The notes: a model not told the origin generated them from the sequence alone. Positions 9,207 through 18,665 are shown, counted from the first letter of the stretch. The stretch: DNA of 64,000 nt from Paenibacillus aceti (GCF_003614185.1 NZ_KZ987724.1:1775360-1839359); one strand, 5' to 3'. Made by a program: numbers and translations.

Positions 9207-9296
9207 TTATTTTCTCTGACTCCCTTCATACCAGTCTCGCTTGACAGCAGTTTCCTTGCTTGAACATGTTCCTCTACTGACCAGTATTAGTAGTTG

Positions 9297-9328
9297 GAAA
9301 GAAAAGAACAACCTCTCATCAGGTTGCT
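9297..9328 (-). terminator. Terminator after hfq
   Basis: On the minus strand GCAACCT pairs with AGGTTGT around a 6-nt loop, followed by TCTTTTCTTT. It lies between hfq and the PBP gene. Confidence 0.7.
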
Positions 9329-9386
9329 CCACTCTTAATCCTATACCTTTAAACGTCCTGAAGATCAAAAAGTTTCAAAACCCAAA

Positions 9387-9626
9387 TTATACCTCGCTCG
9401 CAGGCTCCTGCATCAAGGACACATTACGCTGTGGCTGGAAGGTAGAAATCGCATGCTTGTACACCATTTGTTGGCGTCCATCGCTGTCAATCACGATCGT
9501 AAAATTATCGAATGCCTTAATGGTGCCACGGATTTGAAAGCCATTGGTCAGAAATACAGTCACAGGAATATTCTCTTTGCGGAGCTGGTTCAAAAATGTA
9601 TCTTGGATGTTGATGGATTTGTTCAT
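9387..9626 (-). CDS. hfq: RNA chaperone Hfq
   Basis: The 79-residue Sm-like protein forms a hexamer that binds small RNAs and mRNAs. The Sm1 segment [20 protein letters not shown] and the Sm2 signature YKHAIST are clear. ATG at 9626 has GGGGG 8 nt upstream and gives the standard beginning [20 protein letters not shown]; an in-frame start 24 nt further upstream is less likely. It follows miaA by 24 bp, the classical miaA-hfq pairing. Confidence 0.97.
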   Translation of the reverse strand: MNKSINIQDTFLNQLRKENIPVTVFLTNGFQIRGTIKAFDNFTIVIDSDGRQQMVYKHAISTFQPQRNVSLMQEPASEV

Positions 9627-9650
9627 TCGTCGTACCCCCAATAGGATCAA

Positions 9651-10622
9651 TTAGTATTTAGATTTATATTCAAGATTTAAATGAAACTTTCCTGCTATTA
9701 TAGCACGTACAGCCTCTAAATTCCCGGAAAAATTTTTATAATCGCTAACATCGACCCAGGAAATATCCTTCATATGCCGGAACCAGGAGAGCTGTCTCTT
9801 GGCGAATCGTCTCGTATCCCGCTTCAGCTTGTTCACCGCATCCTCCAGTGGCACTCCATCTTCCAGATGCTCCGCAATTTCCTTGTAGCCTAAGCCCTGC
9901 ATGGAAATGAGATCCCGAGTAAAGCCCTGCTCAAGCAGATTTCTGACCTCATCCACCAGCCCGGCATTCATCATCTCATCGATTCGCTGCTCAATACGGT
10001 TATAAAGCATTTGACGGTCCATTGTCAAACCGATGAGGCATAAGTTGTACGGGGACTGCTTATTCTGGGACTCAAGTCCAGCGGATAAAGTCGTCCCGCT
10101 TAGATGATAAATCTCTAACGCCCGAATGACCCGGCGTACATCGTTGGGATGCAGCCTCTCCGCCGATTTGGCATCCACAGCAGCCAGGCGGGCATGCAGC
10201 ACTTCGTTCCCTTGCTCATCGGCTAACGCCTGCATTTCGGCGCGGAATGTCTCATCTGCTCCTACATCCGTAAATTGATACTCATAGCAGACCGATTCTA
10301 CATAGAGGCCTGTGCCTCCCACGATAAAAGGCAACTGGCCCCGTCCGTGAATCTCCGGGATCAACTCCCGGCAGCTCTCCTGAAATAACGCCACAGAGAA
10401 CGGTTCATCCGGACTCAGCACATCGATCAAATGATGAGGTATTCCTTCCATTTCGGCTGGACTGATCTTGGCTGTGCCGATGTCCATACCGCGATAGACC
10501 TGCATTGAATCACCGGAGATGATCTCACAGGAAAATGCCTTGGCGATTTCGATGCTCAGCTTCGTCTTGCCGACCGCCGTCGGGCCGACCAGAACGAGCA
10601 GGTTCGGTTTGTCTTTATTCAT
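9651..10622 (-). CDS. miaA: tRNA dimethylallyltransferase
   Basis: It transfers a dimethylallyl group to N6 of A37 in tRNAs reading UNN codons. Motifs seen are the P-loop GPTAVGKT near the N-terminus, SGDSMQVYRGMDIGTAK, PHHLIDVLSP, GGTGLYVES and the C-terminal KRDTRRFAKRQLSWFR. At 323 residues it is of normal length. ATG at 10622 and an adjacent in-frame TTG at 10625 share a GGAGTG site; both are possible. The start overlaps the end of the upstream methyltransferase gene by 8 bp, which suggests translational coupling. Confidence 0.96.
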   Translation of the reverse strand: MNKDKPNLLVLVGPTAVGKTKLSIEIAKAFSCEIISGDSMQVYRGMDIGTAKISPAEMEGIPHHLIDVLSPDEPFSVALFQESCRELIPEIHGRGQLPFIVGGTGLYVESVCYEYQFTDVGADETFRAEMQALADEQGNEVLHARLAAVDAKSAERLHPNDVRRVIRALEIYHLSGTTLSAGLESQNKQSPYNLCLIGLTMDRQMLYNRIEQRIDEMMNAGLVDEVRNLLEQGFTRDLISMQGLGYKEIAEHLEDGVPLEDAVNKLKRDTRRFAKRQLSWFRHMKDISWVDVSDYKNFSGNLEAVRAIIAGKFHLNLEYKSKY

Positions 10623-11394
10623 CAAGTGAAATCACTCCATACACAATTTTAGTGTGAGAACGTCCTACCTCCTGAAAGCCGAGTCTCGCAAACTCGCTGC
10701 TTCCTTTTTTCTCCTTCAGTACGACGCTCCTGCGTGCAACCCGGCAGGCCTCCTCAATCGTCTCCTCGCTCAGCCCCTCGTTGTTAGCGAAGGTTCGTAG
10801 CGGGGAAATCGCCGATGATTCCATGATCGGATCGCGGAACATCGGATCGAAATAGACGACATCTGCGCTCTTGGCAGGCATTTCTCGCAGCGCCTCAAGA
10901 TGGTGAACATGTCTTGTCTCAATCCGCCGCAGCGCGGCGTCATATAGAGCTACGCCTGATTCATAGTAAGCGAGCCCTTCGGTAAGCAGCGCCCATAAGG
11001 ATAAGGAATCCTCCAGAGCGATAACCCGCCCGGTAGGACCGGCGCCGAGCGAGAATACCGAAGAATCGGAGCCTAGTCCGGCTGTACAGTCGATAATCGT
11101 ATCGCCCGGACGTACACCAGCTGCTTCAAGCATCGTATCCGGCTCGCCGCGCAGGACCCGCTTAGCCCTCACAAAAGCCATGCTCGGGTGAAAAGTCAGC
11201 GGCTCAGCTCCAGTCCGGTGTAATCTTGCGCCGCCCTCCAGGATGACAAGAATATCATCATCGCCGTAGCGCTGAGATAATTTGGACAGAGACGTCCGAT
11301 TTCGGGGAACGAATCTGGCCCCTGATTTGCTGGAGAGGGCCATAGCACGCTGCACTGGCTCGGCTGCGCTATGATCTCCTGTCGTAATAATCAA
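10615..11394 (-). CDS. Class I SAM-dependent methyltransferase, RsmJ-like (PF04445 type)
   Basis: Motif I is IIDCTAGLGSDSSVFS, and VVYFDPMFRDP takes the place of the catalytic DPPY-like motif, as in the RsmJ family that methylates 16S rRNA guanosine 1516. The N-terminal third (SKSGARFVPRNRTSLSKL) is also typical of this family in Firmicutes. Substrate assignment is by family only. The start is uncertain: GTG at 11415 overlaps the mutL stop but has no ribosome site, whereas TTG at 11394 has GGAGG 10 nt upstream; the latter is used here. The gene lies between mutL and miaA and overlaps miaA. Confidence 0.82.
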   Translation of the reverse strand: MIITTGDHSAAEPVQRAMALSSKSGARFVPRNRTSLSKLSQRYGDDDILVILEGGARLHRTGAEPLTFHPSMAFVRAKRVLRGEPDTMLEAAGVRPGDTIIDCTAGLGSDSSVFSLGAGPTGRVIALEDSLSLWALLTEGLAYYESGVALYDAALRRIETRHVHHLEALREMPAKSADVVYFDPMFRDPIMESSAISPLRTFANNEGLSEETIEEACRVARRSVVLKEKKGSSEFARLGFQEVGRSHTKIVYGVISLDE

Positions 11395-11411
11395 AACATG
11401 AATTCCTCCGT

Positions 11412-13445
11412 TCACATAACCCGCTTGAATAGCTTCTCCAGATCATAATTCGAAAAGGAGATAATAATCGGTCGTCCATGCGGACAGGTATAAGGCTGCT
11501 TGCATGCACCTAGCCGCTGCAGTAAAGTATCAGCCTCTTCCTTCGTTATCTTCTGGTTGGCCTTGATCGATGCCTTGCAGGATACCAAGGTGGATGATTT
11601 CTCCCTCAGCTTGGAGAGGTCAATCGCCCGCTCATTCAGCACCCATTCCGCCATCTCTTCAATAATCGAGGCTTCCTCGCCGCTCGGGAACCAGTATGGA
11701 TGCGATACGACGCGGAAGGTGCCACCGCCGAAATGCTCGAGAATGACGCCGACCCGCTCGAACCAGGACAAGCGCTCCTTCAGCTTCTCGCTGTCCGCTG
11801 GCGTAAATTCCAGGGTGATCGGCAGTAGCAGCTCTTGAGATGCATCCGCAGGCTGACCGAATTTCTCGTAATAATATTCGTAATTCACACGCTCATGCGC
11901 GGCATGCTGGTCGATCAGATACAGGCCTTCCTGATTTTGTGCGATCAGGTAAGTGCCGTGATGCTGGCCGATCAGCTCCAGCTCAGGGAAGGCCGGCAGC
12001 TCCGGCGCCTCCTGCGGGGCGCCGTATAGCGCTTGCGGCGCCGCGCCGCTCGCAGCTGGCGCGGCCTGCCCCCGGCCGCCCGGGCCTTCAATGCCCGGGC
12101 TGGCCGTTCCCGGCGCGCGCTCCGCGTACGCGCCGGATGCCGCCGGGCGGCGGCCAGCAGCAGCGGCGGAGGGACCGCCGCCGCTGCCACTGCCGCTGGC
12201 GTAGCCGCCCGCGGCTTGTTCGCGCAGCGCGTAAGCGGCTGCGCTGCTCTGGGCAGGCGCGCTATAGCTAGCGCCTGCGGCCGCCTGCCCACGGGCGGCC
12301 GCAGCATCTGCGCCGCTCGCTCCCTCGCGGCGACCGCCATCCGCGTCCCTCGTCGTGTCCTGAAGTGACGAGGGACGCGAGAAATGGAACTGCTCTTGAA
12401 TGACCGCCTTTGTACTGCCTCTGCCGAGATTCTGCTTGACGACCTGCGGAATCAGCACCTGCTCCGACAGGACGGAGCGAATGCTCTCTTCCACGAAGCT
12501 GTTCAGTTCCGGCTCCTTGCTGAACCTGACCTCCAGCTTGGCCGGATGGACATTGACATCGACGAGCGAGGGATGCATGTCCAGCATCAGCACCAGTAAC
12601 GGATAGCGATTTATCGGCAGCAGCGTATGGTAGGCGCGTAGAATCGCCTGCTGCAAGCCCTGGTTCCGAATATAGCGGCCATTCACGATCGTGGATATTC
12701 CACTGCGGTTGGAGCGAGTCAGCTCCGGACGCCCGATATAACCGGTGATCCGGTAATCCAGATTCTCCGCCTCGATCGCCACCATCCCTTTTGAGGTGTT
12801 AATGCCGTAAATCGCCGCGATAACCTGTAGCAAATCCCCTCCGCCCTGGCTTTGCAGCAATGTATTCCCATTGTGCCGGAATGTAAAAGAAATTTCCGGA
12901 TGGGACAGAGCCTGCCGATACATCACATCAGAAATATGGCCGAGCTCAGTCTGTATCGTCTTCATATATTTCAGCCTTGCCGGAGTATTATAGAACAATT
13001 CCTTCACGGTAATATCCGTACCCCGAGGCGCCGCGATCTCTTCGTTCAGCTTCAGATTTCCGCCTTCGATCTCGATCGCTCGGCCCAGGCCAAGCTCGCT
13101 ATTCGCTGTAACCAGTCTGACCTTGGCAACGGCAGCGATACTCGGCAGTGCCTCGCCGCGAAAGCCAAGGCTGCGGATTTGGAACAAATCCCGGCCCTGC
13201 AGCAGCTTGCTCGTCGCATGACGATAGAAAGCCGCCTCACAATCGTCCGGTTCAATGCCGAAGCCATTATCGATGACCCGAATCAGCGATAGCCCGCCTT
13301 CCTCAGCTTGCACCTCTATACTCGTCGCTCCGGCATCGATCGCATTCTCCACCAGCTCCTTCACCACCGAGGCAGGCCTTTCAACCACCTCCCCAGCGGC
13401 GATCTGGTTCGCGATATGTTCATCCAGGACAATTATTTTAGCCAT
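11412..13445 (-). CDS. mutL: DNA mismatch repair protein MutL (endonuclease type)
   Basis: The 677-residue protein has a GHKL ATPase (KELVENAIDAGA, DNGFGIEPDD, SLGFRGEALPSI, about 1-335) and a C-terminal dimerisation/endonuclease domain (about 486-677) with the complete DQHAAHERVNYE nuclease motif (512-523), CKASIKANQ and CKQPYTCPHGRP metal-binding segments. It therefore nicks DNA itself, as expected in a bacterium without MutH. The linker (about 365-484) is almost entirely Ala, Gly, Ser, Pro, Arg and Gln, and its DNA (about 12000-12350) is far richer in GC than the flanks. It follows mutS by 29 bp. Confidence 0.97.
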   Translation of the reverse strand: MAKIIVLDEHIANQIAAGEVVERPASVVKELVENAIDAGATSIEVQAEEGGLSLIRVIDNGFGIEPDDCEAAFYRHATSKLLQGRDLFQIRSLGFRGEALPSIAAVAKVRLVTANSELGLGRAIEIEGGNLKLNEEIAAPRGTDITVKELFYNTPARLKYMKTIQTELGHISDVMYRQALSHPEISFTFRHNGNTLLQSQGGGDLLQVIAAIYGINTSKGMVAIEAENLDYRITGYIGRPELTRSNRSGISTIVNGRYIRNQGLQQAILRAYHTLLPINRYPLLVLMLDMHPSLVDVNVHPAKLEVRFSKEPELNSFVEESIRSVLSEQVLIPQVVKQNLGRGSTKAVIQEQFHFSRPSSLQDTTRDADGGRREGASGADAAAARGQAAAGASYSAPAQSSAAAYALREQAAGGYASGSGSGGGPSAAAAGRRPAASGAYAERAPGTASPGIEGPGGRGQAAPAASGAAPQALYGAPQEAPELPAFPELELIGQHHGTYLIAQNQEGLYLIDQHAAHERVNYEYYYEKFGQPADASQELLLPITLEFTPADSEKLKERLSWFERVGVILEHFGGGTFRVVSHPYWFPSGEEASIIEEMAEWVLNERAIDLSKLREKSSTLVSCKASIKANQKITKEEADTLLQRLGACKQPYTCPHGRPIIISFSNYDLEKLFKRVM

Positions 13446-13474
13446 TCATTATTCCCCCCTTAGCCAATTTACGC

Positions 13475-16318
13475 TCACAGTTCGTTCGCCTTCATCTTCA
13501 GCTCATTGATCAACTGCATCGCCTGAATCGGCGTCATATTCATCAGATCAGCCTGCTTCACCATGCTCACCATTTGCTTTAAAGCCGGTGGTTGCTGGGA
13601 TGACATCTTATTCTGCCTTCGCTCAGGCAGCTCGTCCACGAACATCGATAACTGAACCACTTCTCCGACTTCCGCTGAATCATCGTTTGAAGAAGGAGCT
13701 CCCGAATCGCTGGCTCGCCCATCCACGGGCTCCTTGTCAGCGTGGTCATGATGATCGTGGTCTACATGACCATTATCCTGAGCGCGCAGCTGTTTATCTT
13801 GTTCAGCCCGTTCTCCGGCAGAGACCGTCTGTAATTTCGAACCCGTTCCGGCGTTATCTTGCCCATCATGGGCAGAATTTCCTTGAAGTGAAATTCGCTC
13901 CACCTGCGAAGAGGCTGCCGTTTCGACTGTCGCTTGCTCGAAGCCTTGCAGCAGGCCGTAAGCCCGGTCAATGATGCTATTAGGCAGTCCAGCGAGACGG
14001 GCGCAATATATCCCGTAGCTCGAATCGGCGGCACCTGGAATCAATTTACGCAGGAAATGCACCTTATCGCCGCTCTCCTGCACTGCCATGCTGTAATTAC
14101 GCAGATTCCCCAGACTTTTCTCCAGCCCGGCCAACTCATGAAAATGTGTGGATACAAGCGCCTTACAGCCGATATGATCATGCACATACTCGATCACCGC
14201 TTGGGCAATCGCCATCCCTTCGCTCGTCGAGGTGCCCCGCCCAAGCTCGTCGATGATGATCAGGCTGCGCGGCGTCGCCTTCTCCGTCATAATCTGAATA
14301 TCGGCCATTTCCACCATGAATGTGCTCTGACCGCCGATCAGATCATCCGCTGCCCCAATCCGGGTAAATATACGATCGACCAGCGGTATTTCCGCCTTCG
14401 TGGCCGGTACGAAGCTGCCGATTTGCGCCAGGATAGAAATAAGTGCGACCTGACGCATATAGGTGCTTTTTCCCGCCATATTAGGTCCTGTAATCAGTAA
14501 AATACTCGCCTCATCCTTACGGAGATCCGTGCCGTTGGCGATGAATGCCGCGTCGTTCATCACCGACTCCACTACCGGATGACGTCCCTGTTCGATGATC
14601 AGATCGAAGCCGTCGCTCAGCACAGGACGTACGAACCTACCGTCTGAAGCAACGACAGCCAATGAGCGGTACACATCGATCTCGGCGATTTTCTCAGCCA
14701 GTGACTGTAATCTTGTAATCTCGGTAGCGACCTTCTCCCGGACTTCCTGGAACAATGCATATTCCAGATCGACCATCTGTTCCTCTGCTTCGAGGATCAA
14801 TCGCTCCTTCTCCTTAAGCTCAGGCGTTACATAACGCTCGGCATTTGCCAGCGTCTGCTTCCGTTCATAGCGTCCCTCGGGAAGCATGGACAGATTGGCC
14901 TTCGTCACTTCGATATAATAACCGAACACTTTGTTATAACCGATCTTCAGCGACTTGATGCCAGTTAATTTCCGTTCCGAAGCTTCCAGCTCGGCAATCC
15001 AGCGTTTCCCGTTCGCGCCCGCTTCGCGCAGCTCGTCGAGATGAACATGGTATCCCTTCTTGATGATGCCACCGTCTCGTACTGATACCGGAGGCTCGTC
15101 CGCAATCGAGGCCTCGATCATCTCGGCCAGATCCTCGCAGATGTCCATGTTAGCGGCGATCTTGCCCAGTGTTGTGGAAGCGGAGGAAGCACAGAGTTGC
15201 TTCAACGCCGGCGCTTGGCGTAAAGAAGCCTTGAGCGCGATCAAATCCCGTCCATTCGCGCTACCGAAGGCGATCCGACCGGTGAGACGTTCTAGATCAT
15301 ATATATCTTGGAGCAGGATACGCAGATCTTCCCGCAGGATGAAATCGCGCTGCAACGCATCTACCGCCTCCAGGCGCTCCTCAATCCGGGTCCTCTGCAA
15401 TAGCGGCTTATCGACCCAGCGGCGCAGCAGGCGCGCACCCATCGACGTCTCGGTCTTGTCGAGCAGCCATAGCAATGATCCTTTCTTGGAGCGCTCTCGC
15501 ACTGTTTCCACTAGCTCCAGATTGCGCCGGGTGAACGGATCGAGGATCATATATTGCTCCGGCTCATAGGCGGAGATCTTCGTAAGCTGGCCGAGGGAAC
15601 GCTTCTGGGTCTCGTTCAGATAGCCGACCAAGAGAGAGATGCCATGCTGACGCTCAGGCTCGAGTCTGAGCCAGGCTGCTTCGCCGAATTGCTTGCGGCT
15701 GATGTCCTCTTTGCCCCGATCCCAAGGGGTATAGACCACCGGCTTACCGAGCGTAGATGCCTGACTTTGAATCCACTCAAGCAGCTCGCTATCACCGATA
15801 ATTTCAGATGGATCGTACAGACCGATCTCATCCCTCAGCCATTCTTTGTTGGCGGGTGCAGAGGTGACGTAGAGCTCCCCGGTCGAGAGATCGCAGACCA
15901 CTAACGCCATATTGTTGTTCTGCTCAGTAACGCACAGTATGTAGTTATTGGTGTGCTCCGCTACGGTCTTGCCCTCCATGATCGTACCTGGCGTTACGAC
16001 CCGCACGATTTCACGGCGGACGACACCTTTGGCGGTTGCCGGGTCCTCCACCTGTTCGCAGATAGCGACCTTATAGCCCTTCTCAATCAGGCGCTGAATA
16101 TAGCTCTCCGCCGAATGATAGGGAACACCGCACATCGGAATTTTCTCGCCGATCCCCCCATCGCGGCCGGTTAATGTAATCTCCAGCTCTTTGGATGCCA
16201 GAATAGCATCATCGAAGAACATTTCATAGAAATCGCCCAAACGGAAAAACAAAAAGGAGTCCTTCGCTTGAGCCTTCACACTCAAATATTGTTGAATCAT
16301 CGGCGTATAGTTAGCCAT
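13475..16318 (-). CDS. mutS: DNA mismatch repair protein MutS
   Basis: The 947-residue mismatch sensor starts at ATG 16318 with GGAGG 6 nt upstream. The mismatch-reading Phe-X-Glu is F30-Y31-E32 in GDFYEMF. The ABC-type ATPase has Walker A GPNMAGKST, Walker B LIIIDELGRGTST and the His-box THFHEL. It is longer than Bacillus MutS (858) because of a charged, His/Asp-rich insertion (HVDHDHHDHADKEP) between the ATPase and the C-terminal segment ending in the beta-clamp-like motif VVQLSMFV plus a helical tail. It is first gene of mutSL. Confidence 0.97.
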   Translation of the reverse strand: MANYTPMIQQYLSVKAQAKDSFLFFRLGDFYEMFFDDAILASKELEITLTGRDGGIGEKIPMCGVPYHSAESYIQRLIEKGYKVAICEQVEDPATAKGVVRREIVRVVTPGTIMEGKTVAEHTNNYILCVTEQNNNMALVVCDLSTGELYVTSAPANKEWLRDEIGLYDPSEIIGDSELLEWIQSQASTLGKPVVYTPWDRGKEDISRKQFGEAAWLRLEPERQHGISLLVGYLNETQKRSLGQLTKISAYEPEQYMILDPFTRRNLELVETVRERSKKGSLLWLLDKTETSMGARLLRRWVDKPLLQRTRIEERLEAVDALQRDFILREDLRILLQDIYDLERLTGRIAFGSANGRDLIALKASLRQAPALKQLCASSASTTLGKIAANMDICEDLAEMIEASIADEPPVSVRDGGIIKKGYHVHLDELREAGANGKRWIAELEASERKLTGIKSLKIGYNKVFGYYIEVTKANLSMLPEGRYERKQTLANAERYVTPELKEKERLILEAEEQMVDLEYALFQEVREKVATEITRLQSLAEKIAEIDVYRSLAVVASDGRFVRPVLSDGFDLIIEQGRHPVVESVMNDAAFIANGTDLRKDEASILLITGPNMAGKSTYMRQVALISILAQIGSFVPATKAEIPLVDRIFTRIGAADDLIGGQSTFMVEMADIQIMTEKATPRSLIIIDELGRGTSTSEGMAIAQAVIEYVHDHIGCKALVSTHFHELAGLEKSLGNLRNYSMAVQESGDKVHFLRKLIPGAADSSYGIYCARLAGLPNSIIDRAYGLLQGFEQATVETAASSQVERISLQGNSAHDGQDNAGTGSKLQTVSAGERAEQDKQLRAQDNGHVDHDHHDHADKEPVDGRASDSGAPSSNDDSAEVGEVVQLSMFVDELPERRQNKMSSQQPPALKQMVSMVKQADLMNMTPIQAMQLINELKMKANEL

Positions 16319-16511
16319 GAGAAACCTCCAAATTACCATTCATATCATAGAAAATCGTTCAAAAAGCTCCGTTCTTGATCCACCGTTTCATGCAACGCTG
16401 GCGTTTGAAGGTTGACGCTCCTCACACTTATTGGGAAGCATAATTGGGTATCGAAAACCAGACTTTTTGAATTCGCACTAGAAGTCTATTATACCAGAAA
16501 GGGATGGAGGC

Positions 16512-17999
16512 TTACGAGTAGTTTCGTATTTTCCAGGGCCTGCGAATATCCGCGGATTCATCCCAAGTATTCCCCGATTCAATCGCGGTTAGGAATGGGG
16601 CTAAATATTTCTCATAGTATCCATAGGCCTTAGCCTGCCTAATATCCGAGAGTAGTGGAGGGAGGGATGGCCGGATGAGCTCGGGCTGACCCTTATAAAA
16701 AGCATGGTAGATCTCCTCCCGCTGCAGTGGCCTGCGTTTAAAGCATGCGGGTTCTTCCGCAATAAGCATGGCTAGAGCCACCACTCCTTTGGTCACTAGC
16801 GGGGAGATGAGGAAGCTCGGTAAGGTGCGGTATTCGAAGCCGCCATAGCTTTTGAGGCGGAAGTCTCCCAGAAATCCGTAGCGTGGCCTGCGGCGGAAGC
16901 TGCTGCTGTCCTCCAGCATAAATACTGGAAGCGCCAAGTAGTTGTCGAGGATGCGAAGCAGCTCGCTCGTCAGCGGAACACCGCTAAAATGCAGATGCCC
17001 TCCTAACGGAAATCCACGCTGCGGCATCCCGCCCGCCTGCCAGAGCAGTTCGCGGTCATGGATGTGGCTATCTGCCGTACGAAAGGCATGTAATAAGTGG
17101 CGAACAATCTCATCCGGGTTCCGGCCCGGGGCAGGCCGTAGCTCCGCAAGTGGCATCAGCCTGCGGCCCTGGTAGCGCAGCACATCACAGCCCGCCTCTC
17201 CATGATGGCTCAGAAAGCGCGAGGCCGGTACGACTTTGCCGGTATGACGATTAAACAGCAAAAATTCCGGGTCCATGCCGATTACCGCTTCGCTTCTCTC
17301 CCCCGGAAATTGCACCAGTTCATCTAGCTGCTCAGCCATAGCCATGGCATACAGTTCAGCGGTGGCTCTATCGCTAAAATCCGGGGTCGGTGAAACCCCC
17401 TCGATGGTATACATCCCTTCTTCGCCTGCAGCTATGATCACTTCCCCCATATCGAGCCCCAAGGCGTACAGGGCCCGGATCGCCGCCTTCCCCAGCCGTC
17501 TCCATAACGGAGTCCCCTGTTCCGGTTCAACGCCCGGTGAGCTGATGATTCCCGATTGCCCTAGCGGAATAGCACGTAGAGCGCGGAGATGGAACACACT
17601 GACCTTGAAGCGCCGCTTGTATACCCGATGTCTGGCCTGTCTGGAAGGCGAGAGGGAAGCTAACAAACCAGCCGTAGTTAAACGCTGCTCACACTCGGTT
17701 GGTGTCAGCTTGAGATATCGCTCCAGTCCATCGTTAATGTGATATTCCGTCACCTTTTCCGCCAACAACGCCTCAGGTAATCCATACACAATCCCGATCA
17801 GCGTCGCCTCTTGGTCGCTCCGGTTGGTACGCACATTATTGGCAGCCGGGGCTTGCAGAACACGATACGGCACAGCCGTGAGCCTCAGCTGATTGTACAA
17901 TAGTTGTGCAATCACACCGGTGGGCACAAAGATTCGCAGCACCTGACTTTTCTCAAGATTTGGACCTGAATCTGGACTTGAACCTGAACTTTGACTCAT
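16512..17999 (-). CDS. Putative amidoligase (phiEco32-like COOH-NH2 ligase type 2)
   Basis: The 495-residue protein (ATG at 17999, GGGAGGGG 8 nt upstream; 501 from an upstream GTG) has an unassigned N-terminal half and a C-terminal domain with glutamine-synthetase-fold signatures of the COOH-NH2 ligase type 2 family (PF14395). In the 501-residue numbering these are IGMDPEFLLFN (247-256), AELRPAPG (291-298), GGHLHFSG (339-346) and GDFRLKSYGGFEYR (384-397), with conserved Glu, His and Arg for ATP-metal and substrate. The family is predicted to join carboxyl and amino groups of peptides or proteins; no substrate is proven. It lies between cotE and mutS, so a role in modifying spore coat protein is an inference from context. 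Confidence 0.7.
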   Translation of the reverse strand: MSQSSGSSPDSGPNLEKSQVLRIFVPTGVIAQLLYNQLRLTAVPYRVLQAPAANNVRTNRSDQEATLIGIVYGLPEALLAEKVTEYHINDGLERYLKLTPTECEQRLTTAGLLASLSPSRQARHRVYKRRFKVSVFHLRALRAIPLGQSGIISSPGVEPEQGTPLWRRLGKAAIRALYALGLDMGEVIIAAGEEGMYTIEGVSPTPDFSDRATAELYAMAMAEQLDELVQFPGERSEAVIGMDPEFLLFNRHTGKVVPASRFLSHHGEAGCDVLRYQGRRLMPLAELRPAPGRNPDEIVRHLLHAFRTADSHIHDRELLWQAGGMPQRGFPLGGHLHFSGVPLTSELLRILDNYLALPVFMLEDSSSFRRRPRYGFLGDFRLKSYGGFEYRTLPSFLISPLVTKGVVALAMLIAEEPACFKRRPLQREEIYHAFYKGQPELIRPSLPPLLSDIRQAKAYGYYEKYLAPFLTAIESGNTWDESADIRRPWKIRNYS

Positions 18000-18063
18000 C
18001 CTCCGATCCCCTCCCACTCGGCTAAAATGACCACTGTTACATCTGTTACATCGCTCCCCATTG

Positions 18064-18299
18064 TGACGAACCGTAGTATCGCTACTTGCGCCAACAAGAG
18101 CTAATCCACACTCTAACGAAACTGAGCATCGCTATTTGCACCAAAAAGTGCTGATCCCAACTCTAATGAAACGGGGTATTGCTATTTGAGCAAAATGGAG
18201 TTCCTAAGCCATGTTTTCCTCTGAATAACGATATGGTGTACCGTTAAAAATTTTTTGCCGTTTGGTTTGGAGTAAATAGCGATATGGTGTTTCGTTAGA
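18064..18299. repeat. Interspersed repeat family A, copy 1 (five units, orientation flips)
   Basis: Five related units lie about 50 bp apart. Three read TCTAACGAAAC-N4-5-ATCGCTATTTG (near 18064, 18112 and 18162) and two are its reverse complement, AATAACGATATGGTG then TTTCGTTAGA (18222-18246 and 18274-18299). The first unit is degenerate. The block is intergenic, just upstream of the amidoligase gene's start. The same architecture recurs at 43297-43483. Confidence 0.85.
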
Positions 18300-18467
18300 A
18301 AGTCAACCGTCTCAAATATTGCAGCTTTTCGTATCTTCACGCTGGAAACTTACTCTCGCGCGGGGCGGTTCTCAAGGTAAAGGTCATATATTTACTAAAA
18401 TAACGGTTACTATGGAAACTTTTGTGCTGAACGAAGGCTTTACAGGTAATACGCAACAATCTGCAGT

Positions 18468-18665
18468 GGCTATAAGTGCTTATATGCAACTATTTTGGCT
18501 CCTTTCGCCCTCCATCGGGGATATAAGTGCTTTTGTGCAACTATTCAGACGGATCTCCTCTCCATTGAACTCCATTGAGGCTTAAATGGGCAGATAGTTG
18601 TATTTTCGCAGTTATTTTCTGATTTGGAGACCATTTTCCGGAAATAAGTGTATTTTTGCAGTTAT
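18468..18665. repeat. Interspersed repeat family B, copy 1 (four units)
   Basis: Units are GGCTATAAGTGCTTATATGC (18468), GGATATAAGTGCTTTTGTGC (18519), a diverged AGATAGTTGTATTTTCGCAG (18592) and GGAAATAAGTGTATTTTTGC (18640). Each continues with AACTATT or AGTTAT. The stretch between units 2 and 4 (ATTCAGACGG, GAGGCTTAA, CTGATTT, GGCCATTT-like) also matches the second copy at 49731-49922, in the same orientation. Confidence 0.82.

Noticed and set aside
11840-12368. Several Ala/Arg-rich ORFs on both strands in mutL
   Set aside because: They result from the GC-rich linker codons, which suppress stop codons in all frames.
18064-18665. Regularly spaced repeats that could be a CRISPR array
   Set aside because: The cores vary between units, orientation flips within each block, linkers are only about 20-25 bp, only 2-5 units occur per block and no cas gene is present.
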